Below, piece after piece: positions 54,629 to 63,666 of a DNA stretch of 64,000 bases. The stretch covers positions 124,001-188,000 of the forward strand of contig NZ_RCZB01000005.1 in the NCBI RefSeq assembly GCF_006438785.1. Reading direction: 5' to 3'. This DNA comes from Rhodanobacter glycinis (GTDB lineage Bacteria > Pseudomonadota > Gammaproteobacteria > Xanthomonadales > Rhodanobacteraceae). Every line of letters starts with the position of its first letter. Within the stretch, counting starts at the first letter, position 1. Both the position numbers and the translations under genes were made by a program. The notes under the pieces are model-generated. The model made no database searches. It saw only the letters and a list, made by a program, of their open reading frames with translations, and had not been told where the DNA came from.

Positions 54629-55929
54629 GCGTCTGCCAACAAGGCGCCAAGCTGCCCGAGCAGGGCTTCGCGGCCGGATTCAAGCTGCTGCGAGAGCTGG
54701 GTGGCCTGTTCGAGCTGGCCGTCGCACAGCAGGGTGACGAAGCGACTGCCTTGTTCGCTCAATTTCGTGCTGGCATCGGTGAGGCCGCTGACGTCACGCG
54801 AGCCCTGATGCAGCGCAGCCAGTCGGCCGATGCTGCGGCTGATCGTATGTGTATCGAACCAGCGCCGGTCCAGGGCACCGGGTTCCAGCAGCGCCAGCTC
54901 CATGGCCTGGCGCAGGTTCAACGCGGCCTCGCGCACGGTCAGACTGAGGCTGGCCGGATCGCTCCCGCTCACCCCCTCCAGCCAGTCCAGCCCCAGCCGG
55001 TGGGCCAGCAGCGCGGCGCGATGGAGTGATTCGGATTGGCGCCGCGCCTCGTTGCCGCGGCGCTGCAATGCGCCGAGCGCCGCCTGGGAAGCAGTGGCGC
55101 GGGCGTGCTGGATATCGTGCGTCTGCTGCAGCTTGTGGATGCGCTCGCTGGCGGTGCGCAATACCGTGGCGCCCTCGCCCAGGGTGGCGCCGGACTGGCC
55201 CACGCCGGTCTGCGCCCGTTCAAGCTGTTGCAGGCCGTGTTGCACGTCGCCGTCCAGCTGCAGCGAGAAATCGCCGATCGAACCGGTGACGGTTTCGATT
55301 TCGGTAGTGGTGAGCGCGGTCTTTTCGGCCAGTTGCTTGACCTCGTCGGCGACCACCGCAAAACCGCGGCCCGCCTCGCCGGCGCGCGCCGCCTCGATTG
55401 CCGCGTTCAACGCCACCAGGTTGGTCTGATGGGCAATCTCCTGCACCGTGCCGGTGAGCTTGCGAATCTGCGCGACCTGCTCGGCCAGCTTGCTCTGGTT
55501 GCGGTTCATCGCCGACAACGCGCTGCGCAATAGCCGCAGTTGGCCATCGAGCTCGCTGACGGTACCGGCGCCGGCCAGTCCGGCCTGGCTGGCCTGGTCC
55601 AGGTCGGCGCTGACCTGCTGCAATGCCGTCGAGATACCGGCGCTGCCATCCGTCAAGCGATCGACACTGCCACGGCTGTCGCCGGCGGCCTTGTCGAGTG
55701 CGGTCTGTTCGCGTGACAGCTGCTGCACCGCGCCCAGCACCAGGCTTTGTTGTTCCACGGTCTGCAGCGCCACCGAGCTGGGTGGGCGGCTGGCGACGCG
55801 GGCGAGCAATGGCGCCAGCACCAGCGCGGCGCGCGGATACCTGCGTCGCAATACGGCGACCTGTGTGTCGTTGCCGCTGGCGGCGGCTTCGACCAGGGCG
55901 GCGATATGCTGGTTCCAGATCAAGCTCAT
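54625..55929 (-). CDS. Cytoplasmic methyl-accepting chemoreceptor
   Basis: A 434-residue soluble chemoreceptor with no membrane segment. The signalling hairpin tip ([38 protein letters not shown], residues 165-203) is well conserved and should bind CheA/CheW. The N-terminal 60 residues and the C-terminal 150 residues (residues 285-434, containing [18 protein letters not shown]) do not match a known sensor domain that I recognise. It is the first gene of an operon with flgA, flgM and flgN, the overlap with flgA being four bases. A weak FliA-like promoter lies upstream. It may sense an intracellular cue coupled to flagellar assembly. Confidence 0.88.
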   Translation of the reverse strand: MSLIWNQHIAALVEAAASGNDTQVAVLRRRYPRAALVLAPLLARVASRPPSSVALQTVEQQSLVLGAVQQLSREQTALDKAAGDSRGSVDRLTDGSAGISTALQQVSADLDQASQAGLAGAGTVSELDGQLRLLRSALSAMNRNQSKLAEQVAQIRKLTGTVQEIAHQTNLVALNAAIEAARAGEAGRGFAVVADEVKQLAEKTALTTTEIETVTGSIGDFSLQLDGDVQHGLQQLERAQTGVGQSGATLGEGATVLRTASERIHKLQQTHDIQHARATASQAALGALQRRGNEARRQSESLHRAALLAHRLGLDWLEGVSGSDPASLSLTVREAALNLRQAMELALLEPGALDRRWFDTHTISRSIGRLAALHQGSRDVSGLTDASTKLSEQGSRFVTLLCDGQLEQATQLSQQLESGREALLGQLGALLADA

Positions 55930-55962
55930 GGGGCGGGCATCACCTCTATGGAGTGCGGGAGT

Positions 55963-55989
55963 GCAACTGCTGCATCGTCAAAAACTTTC
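55963..55989 (-). promoter_or_regulatory. Weak sigma-28-like promoter of the chemoreceptor
   Basis: GAAAGTTT (seven of eight -35 bases), an 11-base spacer and GCAGTTGC (only four of eight -10 bases). It lies 34 bp upstream of the chemoreceptor start. Spacing supports it; the -10 box does not. Confidence 0.4.
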
Positions 55990-56029
55990 GAAACTTGAGG
56001 AAGCAAGTCGCATGCCAGCGCAACCGCAC

Positions 56030-56056
56030 TAAAGCATGCGGCTGCGCGGCCGATAG
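56030..56056 (+). promoter_or_regulatory. Sigma-28 (FliA) promoter of cheV
   Basis: TAAAGCAT, an 11-base spacer and GCCGATAG. Five leading -35 bases and seven of eight -10 bases match the consensus at exact spacing. It lies 46 bp upstream of cheV. Confidence 0.82.
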
Positions 56057-56102
56057 TTCCCGCAGACAGTCGCTGCGGCGGCAACGCATCCGAGGAGTCC
56101 GC

Positions 56103-57053
56103 ATGGGCGGCACATTGCTGGAAAAGGTGGAGCGACACACCCGGCTGGCCGGCCACAACCGGGTCGCGATGCTGCTGTTCCGGCTGGGCGACGAGCAGCT
56201 GTTCGGCATCAATGTATTCAAGGTGCGCGAGGTTCTGCGGCGCCCGCCGCTGGAGCGCATGCCGGGCGTGCACGAGTTGCTGGCCGGCAGTTGCGACTAT
56301 CGCGGGCAGACCATTCCGGTGATCGACCTGGCCGCCGCGCTTGGTTATGCGCCGCTGCGCGATGTGGATTCGGCCCACCTCATGGTCACCGAGTTCAGTC
56401 GCTCGATGCAGGGATTTCTGGTGGCCGACCTGCAGCGTATGGTGCAGTGCGAGGGCGAAACACTGGTGGCCCCGTCCAGCGCACTGGGCTTCGGTGCGCG
56501 GGTCAATGCGGTGACCCGGGTCGATGGCGCGCTGCTGGCGGTGGTCGACGTGGAGCATGTGCTGGCCAGCATCGATGCGAGGCCGGCCGAGCTGTCGATG
56601 CAGATGCGGCGGGTTGCCGGTGCACGTTCGCTGGCGCCACGGCGCGTGATGGTGGTGGATGATTCGGTGATTGCCCGTCGTCGCCTGGTCAGCCTGTTCA
56701 AGCAGATGAATATCGAGTGCGTGGTGGCAAAGGACGGTCGCGAGGCGCTCGATCGTCTGCTCGAACTGGCCGTCGCCGACCCCGCCGAAGGGGTCAAGCT
56801 GGTGGTGTCCGATATCGAGATGCCGCGGCTGGACGGCTATGCGCTCACCCGCGCCATTCGCGAGGCGCCGAGCCTGCGCCAGCTCAAGATAGTGCTGCAC
56901 AGCTCGCTCAGCGGCATGTTCAACGAGGCGATGGTGAAGGAGGTCAAGGCCGATCGTTTCGTGGCCAAGTTCCAGCCGGACGTGCTGGCACAGGTGGTGC
57001 TGGAATTGTTGCCGGAGTCGGCGCTAACGCCAGCGCCAGCGCCAGCGGACTGA
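56103..57053 (+). CDS. cheV: Chemotaxis coupling protein with receiver domain
   Basis: A 316-residue CheV: a CheW-like domain (about 20-170) joined to a response-regulator receiver (about 190-305). The CheW part has LFRLGDEQLFGINVFKVREV and CDYRGQTIPVIDLAAALG. The receiver has VMVVDDSVIARR, the phospho-Asp237 in VVSDIEMPRLDGY and the Lys in VAKFQPD. It couples receptors to CheA and may aid adaptation. The start at 56103 has GAGGAG upstream; the longer open frame is not coding. It is transcribed from a FliA promoter and stands before the flgB operon. Confidence 0.93.
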   Translation: MGGTLLEKVERHTRLAGHNRVAMLLFRLGDEQLFGINVFKVREVLRRPPLERMPGVHELLAGSCDYRGQTIPVIDLAAALGYAPLRDVDSAHLMVTEFSRSMQGFLVADLQRMVQCEGETLVAPSSALGFGARVNAVTRVDGALLAVVDVEHVLASIDARPAELSMQMRRVAGARSLAPRRVMVVDDSVIARRRLVSLFKQMNIECVVAKDGREALDRLLELAVADPAEGVKLVVSDIEMPRLDGYALTRAIREAPSLRQLKIVLHSSLSGMFNEAMVKEVKADRFVAKFQPDVLAQVVLELLPESALTPAPAPAD

Positions 57054-57168
57054 CATTCCGGCGGCTCGCTGCGCCTGGCGTCAACAATCCGTCTTTCGGT
57101 GGCGTCGCTGCGCCGGTGTCGCCGGTGGTTGTCGCCCCAACCCAGCAACAGCAAGGGTTTCCAGTCGC

Positions 57169-57183
57169 TGGCATGCAATTTGC
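57169..57183 (+). promoter_or_regulatory. Sigma-54 (RpoN) promoter of the flgB operon
   Basis: TGGCATGCAATTTGC has the -24 GG and -12 GC exactly ten bases apart and matches the consensus TGGCAYG-N4-TTGC. The flgB start is 38 bp downstream. Confidence 0.85.
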
Positions 57184-57221
57184 CTCCAGCTCCGTGCGGC
57201 AACTGCACGCGGAGCGAAGCG

Positions 57222-57623
57222 ATGACCCTGACCCCTGACAACCTGTTCGGCATCCACACCCGTGCGCTGGATTTGTGGCAGCGCCGTACCGAAGTGCTTG
57301 CCAACAACCTGGCCAACGCCGATACCCCGGGCTATCTGGCTCGCGACGTCGACTTCCGCAAGGTGCTGGCCGCCGCGGGCGGCGGCCCGGATGGCCTGCC
57401 ATTGCAGACGACCACGCCCGGTCAGATCAGTACCGCCGGTCAGGCGGCGGACGGGCTGGCGTATCGCGTGCCGACCCAGCCGAGCATGGACGGCAACACC
57501 GTCGATGCCCAGGCCGAACAGGCTGCCTTTGCCGCCAACGGTGTGCATTACCAGGCCAGCCTTTCCTTCATCACCGCGCAGATCCGCATGCTGCGGACGG
57601 CGATCACCGGAGCATCGAGCTGA
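57222..57623 (+). CDS. flgB: Flagellar proximal rod protein
   Basis: A 133-residue FlgB, a proximal rod subunit. LANNLANADTPGYLARDVDF is the N-terminal rod/hook signature. GGAG precedes the ATG by eight bases. It is the first gene of the flgBCDEFGHIJ operon, and its stop overlaps flgC by one base. Confidence 0.96.
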   Translation: MTLTPDNLFGIHTRALDLWQRRTEVLANNLANADTPGYLARDVDFRKVLAAAGGGPDGLPLQTTTPGQISTAGQAADGLAYRVPTQPSMDGNTVDAQAEQAAFAANGVHYQASLSFITAQIRMLRTAITGASS

Positions 57624-58042
57624 TGTCTCTTTTCTCTATTTTCAATGTTGCCGGCTCCGGCATGGCCGCGCAGTCGCTGCGCTTGAACACGGTGGCCAGC
57701 AACCTGGCCAATGCCGATAGCGTCGCCAGTACGCCCGACGGCGCCTACCGCTCGCGCGAGCCGCTGTTCGCCGCGGTGAAGAACCAGCAGGACAGCGGCA
57801 GCAATGCCGTGGGCGAAGGCGTGCAGGTGCTCGGCGTCACCGAGAGCCAGGCCGCCATCCCGAGCCGCTACGAGCCGGGCAATCCGCTGGCTGACGCCGA
57901 CGGTTACGTCTACAGCAGCAACGTCAATCCGGTCGACGAGCTGGTCAACATGATCTCGGCCTCGCGCTCATATCAGAACAACGTCGAAGTGATGAACTCG
58001 ACGCGCCAGCTGATGCAGAAGACGCTGGACCTCGGCAAATGA
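57623..58042 (+). CDS. flgC: Flagellar proximal rod protein
   Basis: A 139-residue FlgC. The N-terminal SLFSIFNVAGSGMAAQSLRL and C-terminal DELVNMISASRSYQNNVEVM segments are the coiled-coil ends of axial proteins. It forms the rod with FlgB, FlgF and FlgG. Confidence 0.96.
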   Translation: MSLFSIFNVAGSGMAAQSLRLNTVASNLANADSVASTPDGAYRSREPLFAAVKNQQDSGSNAVGEGVQVLGVTESQAAIPSRYEPGNPLADADGYVYSSNVNPVDELVNMISASRSYQNNVEVMNSTRQLMQKTLDLGK

Positions 58043-58082
58043 GGTCCGCACAGATGAAACACGCACAGGTGAGGAACGTGGC

Positions 58083-58730
58083 ATGAGTGACATGGCGATT
58101 GGCGGTCCCGCTTCGAACACCGCAAAGGCGGCCAGCGCGGGCAAGGAGAAAACCCTCGGCCAGGCCGATTTCCTGAGCCTGTTGGTGCAGCAGATGCGCA
58201 ACCAGGATCCGACCAAGCCGATGGATTCATCGCAGATGGTCAGCCAGCTGGCACAGATCAGCCAGGTTTCTGCGACGCAATCGCTGCAGACCTCGTTCGA
58301 CAGCCTCAGCCAGTCGCTGCAAGGCAACCAGATGTTGCAGGCAAGCAGCATGGTCGGGCGCAGCGTGACCGTGCCGTCGGCAGCGGGTCAGTTGCAGGCC
58401 GCTGGTCTGGACGGCGCGGTGAACGTGCCCGACGGCGGCGGCACCGTGCTGGTACAGGTCACCGACAAGGACGGCAACGTGCTGCGCACGCTGAACCTGG
58501 GTACGCCCGCGGCGGGTCTGGCGGCATTCCACTGGGACGGCAAGGACGACGGGGGCACGGCGCTGGCCGAAGGCACTTACGGACTCAAGGCGCAGATCGG
58601 CAACGATGCCGTGGCGACCTATGTGAGCGGCAAGGTCAGCGGTGTCGGCATGACCGGCAGCGACGGCGCCTATCTGGATGTGGATGGTTTTGGTGGCGTC
58701 CTGCTCAGCCAGGTCGCGCAGATCAACTGA
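58083..58730 (+). CDS. flgD: Flagellar hook-capping protein
   Basis: A 215-residue FlgD, the scaffold that caps the growing hook. The N-terminal motif is LGQADFLSLLVQQMRNQDPT, followed by the FlgD beta domain (VTDKDGNVLRTLNLGTPAAG, FHWDGKDDGGTALAEGTY). Complete length. Confidence 0.96.
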   Translation: MSDMAIGGPASNTAKAASAGKEKTLGQADFLSLLVQQMRNQDPTKPMDSSQMVSQLAQISQVSATQSLQTSFDSLSQSLQGNQMLQASSMVGRSVTVPSAAGQLQAAGLDGAVNVPDGGGTVLVQVTDKDGNVLRTLNLGTPAAGLAAFHWDGKDDGGTALAEGTYGLKAQIGNDAVATYVSGKVSGVGMTGSDGAYLDVDGFGGVLLSQVAQIN

Positions 58731-58767
58731 TGGCCCCGCGGGGCTTCAATACAGAGGAATTACTCGG

Positions 58768-59991
58768 ATGCCTTTCAACATTGCATTGAGCGGTCTCAAC
58801 GCGGCCTCCTCGGATCTCGAGGTCACCGCCAACAACATCGCCAACACCGGTACCACCGGCTTCAAGGGCTCGCGCGCGCAGTTCGCCGAGCTGTTCAACG
58901 CCGCCGGTCCCAACCTCAGCGCCACCCAGACTGGCAGCGGTGTGCGCCTGACCAACGTGGCCCAGCAGTTCACCGCAGGCAGTGTGGAGACCACCAACAA
59001 CAGCCTGGATTTCGCCATCAGCGGCGAGGGCTTTTTCACGCTGCGCGATGGCAAGGGCTACTCGTACACCCGCGCCGGCGCGTTCGGAAAGGACCAGGAC
59101 GGCTACGTGACCAATGCCAATCACCAGCGCCTGCAGGTGTTTCCGGCACTGTCCAACGGTACCTTCGACAACAGCACGATGACCGATCTGCAACTGGTCA
59201 CCTCGCAGAACGCGGCCAAGGCCACCGGCAACGTGCAGATGTCACTCAACTTGCCCTCCAATGCAGTGGCGCCCGCCACCGCGTTCGATCCGGTCAACGA
59301 CCCGGCCAGCTACAACCAGTCGACCCCGTTCACCGCCTACGACTCGCTCGGCGCCACCCACAGCGGCACGGTGTATTTCGTCAAGGACCCGGCCGCCAAC
59401 GTGTGGAATGCGCACCTGTATATCGATGGCGCCTCGACCGGCGCGTCGCAGGCGCTCACGTTCAACAGCAGCGGCGCATTGATCGCCCCGGCGAACGGCA
59501 AGCTGGCCTTTCCGGCGGTATCGGTCAGTCCCGGCGCGAATCCCATGCAGCTCACCCTGGACATGAGCAAGGCGACCCAGTTCGGCAACACCTACGCAGC
59601 CAGTGCGATCAACCCCGATGGCTTTCCCACCGGCGTGCTGGCCAGCATTGATGTGTCCGGCGAAGGCGTCGTGCAGGCCAAATATTCCAACGGCCAGACC
59701 ACCGCACTGGGCCAGCTGGCGATGGCGCAGTTCTCCAACGAGCAGGGCCTGCGCCAGCTGGACAACACCAACTGGGCCGCGTCCTACGACTCCGGCACGC
59801 CGATCATGGGTGCTGCCGGCAACGGCACATTCGGCAGCGTGCAGGCCGGTGCGCTGGAGGCGTCCAACACTGCCGACCTCACCGCCCAGCTGGTCAACAT
59901 GATCAAGGCACAGCGGAACTACCAGGCGAACGCGCAGGTGATCTCCACCGACAACCAGCTGACCCAGACCATCATCAACATCCGCAACTGA
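58768..59991 (+). CDS. flgE: Flagellar hook protein
   Basis: A 407-residue FlgE, the hook subunit. It begins MPFNIALSGLNAASSDLEV and has the NNIANTGTTGFKGSRAQF signature; the C-terminus ends in NYQANAQVISTDNQLTQTI. Start at 58768 with AGAGGAA upstream. The D1/D2 domains lie between. Confidence 0.96.
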   Translation: MPFNIALSGLNAASSDLEVTANNIANTGTTGFKGSRAQFAELFNAAGPNLSATQTGSGVRLTNVAQQFTAGSVETTNNSLDFAISGEGFFTLRDGKGYSYTRAGAFGKDQDGYVTNANHQRLQVFPALSNGTFDNSTMTDLQLVTSQNAAKATGNVQMSLNLPSNAVAPATAFDPVNDPASYNQSTPFTAYDSLGATHSGTVYFVKDPAANVWNAHLYIDGASTGASQALTFNSSGALIAPANGKLAFPAVSVSPGANPMQLTLDMSKATQFGNTYAASAINPDGFPTGVLASIDVSGEGVVQAKYSNGQTTALGQLAMAQFSNEQGLRQLDNTNWAASYDSGTPIMGAAGNGTFGSVQAGALEASNTADLTAQLVNMIKAQRNYQANAQVISTDNQLTQTIINIRN

Positions 59992-60062
59992 CCTCACACG
60001 CAGCGTGAGGTCATCCCGGCGCAGGCCGGGATCTAGTGAAAGAACCGTCCCGGCGTGCCGGG
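59990..60062. repeat. REP-like cluster of three hairpins between flgE and flgF
   Basis: Three consecutive inverted repeats: GACCTCAC/GTGAGGTC (59990-60012), ATCCCGGC/GCCGGGAT with loop GCAG (60013-60032) and CCCGG/CCGGG with loop CGTG (60049-60062). The second and third share the core CCCGGC...GCCGGG. This resembles repetitive extragenic palindromes. It could modulate relative flgE and flgF expression. Confidence 0.6.
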
Positions 60063-60086
60063 GTCATCGCCATTGAGGTTTTTCCC

Positions 60087-60827
60087 ATGGATCGTTCGCT
60101 CTATGTAGCCATGACCGGTGCCACGCAGATGATGCGCGAGCAGTCGGAGGTGGCACACAACCTGGCCAACGCCGACACCGTCGGTTTCAAGGCGCAGCTG
60201 TCGGCATTCCAGCCGCTGCCGGTGCAGGGGCCGGGCATGCCCACGCGGATCAACGGCGTGGCGCAGGGCCTGGGTGTGGACATGCGCGAGGGCGGCCAGG
60301 TCGAGACCGGTCGCGAGCTGGATGTGGCGGTGCAGGGGCAGGGCTGGATCGCGGTACAGGGCGCCGACGGCAGCGAGGGTTACACCCGCGCCGGCGAATT
60401 GCGGCTCACCCCGGACGGCCTGCTCACCGATTCGCGCGGCAATCTGGTGCTGGGCGATGGCGGCCCGATCAGCGTGCCGCAGAGCAGCCAGATGAACATC
60501 GGTGCGGACGGCACCGTCTCGGTGGTGCCGATGGGGCAGGCCCCCGCAACCATCGCCGCGGTCGGTCGCATCAAGCTGGTCAATCCGGGCGCCGATCGGC
60601 TTGCGCTGGGCAGCGACGGGCTGATGCACCTGAGCGATGGCGGCACCGCGGATGCCGATCCGGCGGTCACGCTGAAATCAGGCGTGCTGGAGTCCAGCAA
60701 CGTCAATCCGTCGCAGACGCTGGTGCAGATGATCCAGCTGTCGCGTCAGTACGAATTGCAGATCCGCTCCATCCACAGCGCCGACGAGAACGCGCAGTCC
60801 GCCTCGCGGCTGCTGCAGATGACCTGA
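60087..60827 (+). CDS. flgF: Flagellar proximal rod protein
   Basis: A 246-residue FlgF. MDRSLYVAMTGATQMMREQS and HNLANADTVGFKAQL are the N-terminal family pattern; the C-terminal ESSNVNPSQTLVQMIQLSRQ is the matching coiled coil. Start set at 60087; the upstream frame runs through the hairpins. Confidence 0.95.
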   Translation: MDRSLYVAMTGATQMMREQSEVAHNLANADTVGFKAQLSAFQPLPVQGPGMPTRINGVAQGLGVDMREGGQVETGRELDVAVQGQGWIAVQGADGSEGYTRAGELRLTPDGLLTDSRGNLVLGDGGPISVPQSSQMNIGADGTVSVVPMGQAPATIAAVGRIKLVNPGADRLALGSDGLMHLSDGGTADADPAVTLKSGVLESSNVNPSQTLVQMIQLSRQYELQIRSIHSADENAQSASRLLQMT

Positions 60828-60884
60828 CAAGCCCGACGCGATTTTTCATAAAGACATCCAGACGTCCAAACGGAGTCCATCGAC

Positions 60885-61670
60885 ATGTTTTCATCCCTGT
60901 GGGTAGCCAAGACCGGCCTAGATGCGCAGCAAACGCGCATGGACGTGATCTCGAACAACCTGGCCAATGCCAACACCACCGGCTACAAGAGCGCGCGTGC
61001 GGCGTTCCAGGATCTGGTCTACCAGAACCTGCGCCAGCCCGGTGGCCAGACCACCGAGCAGACCCAGTCGCCATCGGGCCTGATGCTGGGTACCGGCGTG
61101 CGCGTGGTCGGCAGCGAGAAGCTGTTTACTCAGGGCAACATCGAGCAGACCGGCAACTCGCTGGACGTGGCCGTGCAGGGGCGCGGCTTCCTGCAGGTCA
61201 CGATGCCCGACGGCACCATCGCCTATACCCGTGATGGTTCGCTGCACCTGGACCAGAACGGCCAGATCGTCACCGCCAACGGCTATGCAGTGGATCCGGC
61301 GGTGAGCGTTCCGGCCAACGCGCAGAGCATCACCATCGGCAGCGACGGCACCGTCAGCGTGAGCCTGCCGGGACAGGCCGCGACGCAGCAGATCGGCACC
61401 GTGCAACTGGCCGATTTCATCAACCCCGCCGGCCTGCAGCCGAACGGCGACAACCTTTACCTGGAAACCGCCTCCAGCGGTTCGCCGCAGATCGGCCAGC
61501 CGGGCCTGAACGGCCTGGGCACGCTTTCGCAGGGTGCGCTGGAAAGCTCCAACGTCAACGTGGTCGAACAGATGGTCGACATGATCGAAACCCAGCGCAC
61601 CTACGAGATGAACTCCAAGGCAGTGTCGGCCGCTGACTCGATGCTGCAGTTCCTCACCAACAAGACATGA
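60885..61670 (+). CDS. flgG: Flagellar distal rod protein
   Basis: A 261-residue FlgG, the distal rod. [20 protein letters not shown] and [18 protein letters not shown] are diagnostic, and the C-terminal [20 protein letters not shown] is near universal. Four-base overlap with flgH. Confidence 0.97.
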   Translation: MFSSLWVAKTGLDAQQTRMDVISNNLANANTTGYKSARAAFQDLVYQNLRQPGGQTTEQTQSPSGLMLGTGVRVVGSEKLFTQGNIEQTGNSLDVAVQGRGFLQVTMPDGTIAYTRDGSLHLDQNGQIVTANGYAVDPAVSVPANAQSITIGSDGTVSVSLPGQAATQQIGTVQLADFINPAGLQPNGDNLYLETASSGSPQIGQPGLNGLGTLSQGALESSNVNVVEQMVDMIETQRTYEMNSKAVSAADSMLQFLTNKT

Positions 61671-62365
61671 GTAATGCCGTGATGTCGAATCGCTTCCGCT
61701 TGCCACTGCTGTTGTGTGCGCTGGCCCTGCTGGCCGGCTGCGCCAGCGCGCCGCGTTCGCACGACGATGCCGAGTGGGCACCGACGCCGCCACCCGCGCA
61801 GCAGGTGGCGCCGACGCAGGCCGACGGCTCGATCTATCACGACTCGCAAAACATGGAGCTGTTTGCCGATCCGCGCGCCCACCGCGTGGGCGACATCCTC
61901 ACCGTGGCGCTGGTGGAAAGCACCCAGGCCAGCAAGAAGGCCACCACCAGCACCAGCAAGACCGACAAGGCCAAGATCGCCTCGCCCACCATCCTGGGGC
62001 AGGGTCTGTCGATCGGCGGCAAGGTAGCCGACATCGGCCTGGATGGCGAGCGCAGCTTCGACGGCACCGGCTCCAGCAGCCAGAGCAACCAACTCACCGG
62101 CCAGATCACCGTCACCGTGGCGCAGCGCCTCACCAACGGCAATCTGCTGGTGCGCGGCGAGAAATGGCTGACCATCAACCAGGGCCAGGAGCTGGTACGC
62201 ATCTCCGGCATCGTGCGTCCGCAGGACATCGGCCAGGACAACGTGGTGCCATCCACCCGCGTCGCCGATGCGCGCATCAGCTACACCGGACGCGGCACCC
62301 TGGCTGACGCGAACACGCGCGGCTGGCTGTCGCGCTTCTTCAATTCCAAGTGGATGCCGTTCTGA
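61667..62365 (+). CDS. flgH: Flagellar L-ring lipoprotein
   Basis: A 232-residue FlgH that forms the outer-membrane ring. The lipobox is ALLAGC and the conserved region includes [20 protein letters not shown] and [20 protein letters not shown] second ATG at 61682 keeps the same lipobox. Its stop overlaps flgI by one base. Confidence 0.96.
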   Translation: MSNAVMSNRFRLPLLLCALALLAGCASAPRSHDDAEWAPTPPPAQQVAPTQADGSIYHDSQNMELFADPRAHRVGDILTVALVESTQASKKATTSTSKTDKAKIASPTILGQGLSIGGKVADIGLDGERSFDGTGSSSQSNQLTGQITVTVAQRLTNGNLLVRGEKWLTINQGQELVRISGIVRPQDIGQDNVVPSTRVADARISYTGRGTLADANTRGWLSRFFNSKWMPF

Positions 62366-63651
62366 TGAAGACGCCTTGCAGTACGCCGCCACCGCAGCTC
62401 GCCCAGTGCAATGGAAGCCCCATGCGTGAAGCGGGCGGGAGCGTGAGCTGGCTGGCGCCGCCGATGCGTCCGTCCGATCCGCAGTACGCGCGCCAGGCGG
62501 CGGAATCCCGCCGCGCGGCGATCCGCGCCGCCGCATCGCGCTGGCATGCCTTCGGTGCGACCGCACTTGTGTGCCTGCTCGGACTGTTCGTGCCCACGCC
62601 GGCCCATGCCGACAAGATCCGCGATCTGGTGCAGGTGGCCGGAGTGCGCAGCAACCAGTTGATCGGTTACGGCCTGGTGGTGGGCCTGGATGGTTCGGGC
62701 GACCAGACCACGCAGGCGCCGTTCACCACCCAGAGTCTGGAGAACATGCTGCAGCAGTTCGGCATCACGGTGCCGGCCAGTGCCCGGCCGCAGCTGAAGA
62801 ATGCCGCGGCCGTGATGGTCACGGCCGAGTTGCCGCCGTTCGCCAAGCCCGGTCAGGCGATCGACGTGACGGTCGCCTCGATCGGCAACGCCAAGAGCAT
62901 CCGCGGCGGCCAGTTGTTGATGGCGCCGTTGCGTGGCGCTGACGGCAACGTCTACGCAGTGGCGCAGGGCAGCGTGGTGGTTGGCGGTGTCAGCGCCCAG
63001 GGCAAGAGCGGCTCCAGCGTGCAGGTCAATATTTCCGCCAGTGGGCGCATTCCCAATGGTGCCTCGGTGGAGCGCATCGTGGCCTCGTCGTTTGCCGGCG
63101 GCGGCGATTTGACGCTGAACCTCAATACCGCCGATTTCACCACCGCTGCGCGGATCGCCACCGCGATCAACCAGGCCTATGGGGCCGGCACCGCACAACC
63201 GCTCGACGGCGGTTCGGTGTCGGTGCGCGGGCCGCAGGATCCTGCGCAGAAAGTGGCATGGCTGGGAGCGATCCAGAACCTCGACGTGCAGCCGGGCGAT
63301 GCACCGGCCCGCATCGTGGTGAACTCGCGCACCGGCACCGTGGTGATCGGTTCGGACGTGCGGGTTACCGCGGCTGCGGTGGCGCATGGTGCGATCCAGG
63401 TCACCATCGGCGAGCAGGCGCTGGTCAGCCAGCCGGCACCCTTCAGCAAGGGGCAGACCGCGATCGTGCCGAGCAGCAGCGTGCAGATCAGCGAAGACGG
63501 CGCGCACATGTTCAAGTTCGGCCCCGGCGTAAGCCTGGACACTATTGTCCGCGCGGTGAACCAGGTCGGCGCCACGCCGAGCGACCTGATCTCGATCCTG
63601 CAGGCACTGAAGCAGGCCGGTGCGCTGCATGCGGATCTGGTCGTGATCTGA
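62365..63651 (+). CDS. flgI: Flagellar P-ring protein
   Basis: A 428-residue FlgI, the periplasmic ring subunit. The mature part begins [20 protein letters not shown] and is collinear with the family to the C-terminus ([14 protein letters not shown]). The hydrophobic signal core ([20 protein letters not shown]) is preceded by about 60 residues of Pro/Arg-rich sequence when the overlapping ATG at 62365 is used. That is unusually long for a signal peptide; starts at 62422 (MREAGG) or 62464 (MRPSDP) would shorten it. Confidence 0.95.
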   Translation: MKTPCSTPPPQLAQCNGSPMREAGGSVSWLAPPMRPSDPQYARQAAESRRAAIRAAASRWHAFGATALVCLLGLFVPTPAHADKIRDLVQVAGVRSNQLIGYGLVVGLDGSGDQTTQAPFTTQSLENMLQQFGITVPASARPQLKNAAAVMVTAELPPFAKPGQAIDVTVASIGNAKSIRGGQLLMAPLRGADGNVYAVAQGSVVVGGVSAQGKSGSSVQVNISASGRIPNGASVERIVASSFAGGGDLTLNLNTADFTTAARIATAINQAYGAGTAQPLDGGSVSVRGPQDPAQKVAWLGAIQNLDVQPGDAPARIVVNSRTGTVVIGSDVRVTAAAVAHGAIQVTIGEQALVSQPAPFSKGQTAIVPSSSVQISEDGAHMFKFGPGVSLDTIVRAVNQVGATPSDLISILQALKQAGALHADLVVI

Positions 63652-63666
63652 TCAGGTGAAAAGCTC

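Noticed and set aside
57030..57051. Short tandem GCCAGC repeat at the end of cheV
   Set aside because: It only encodes an Ala/Pro tail, and low-complexity C-termini are common in this genome.
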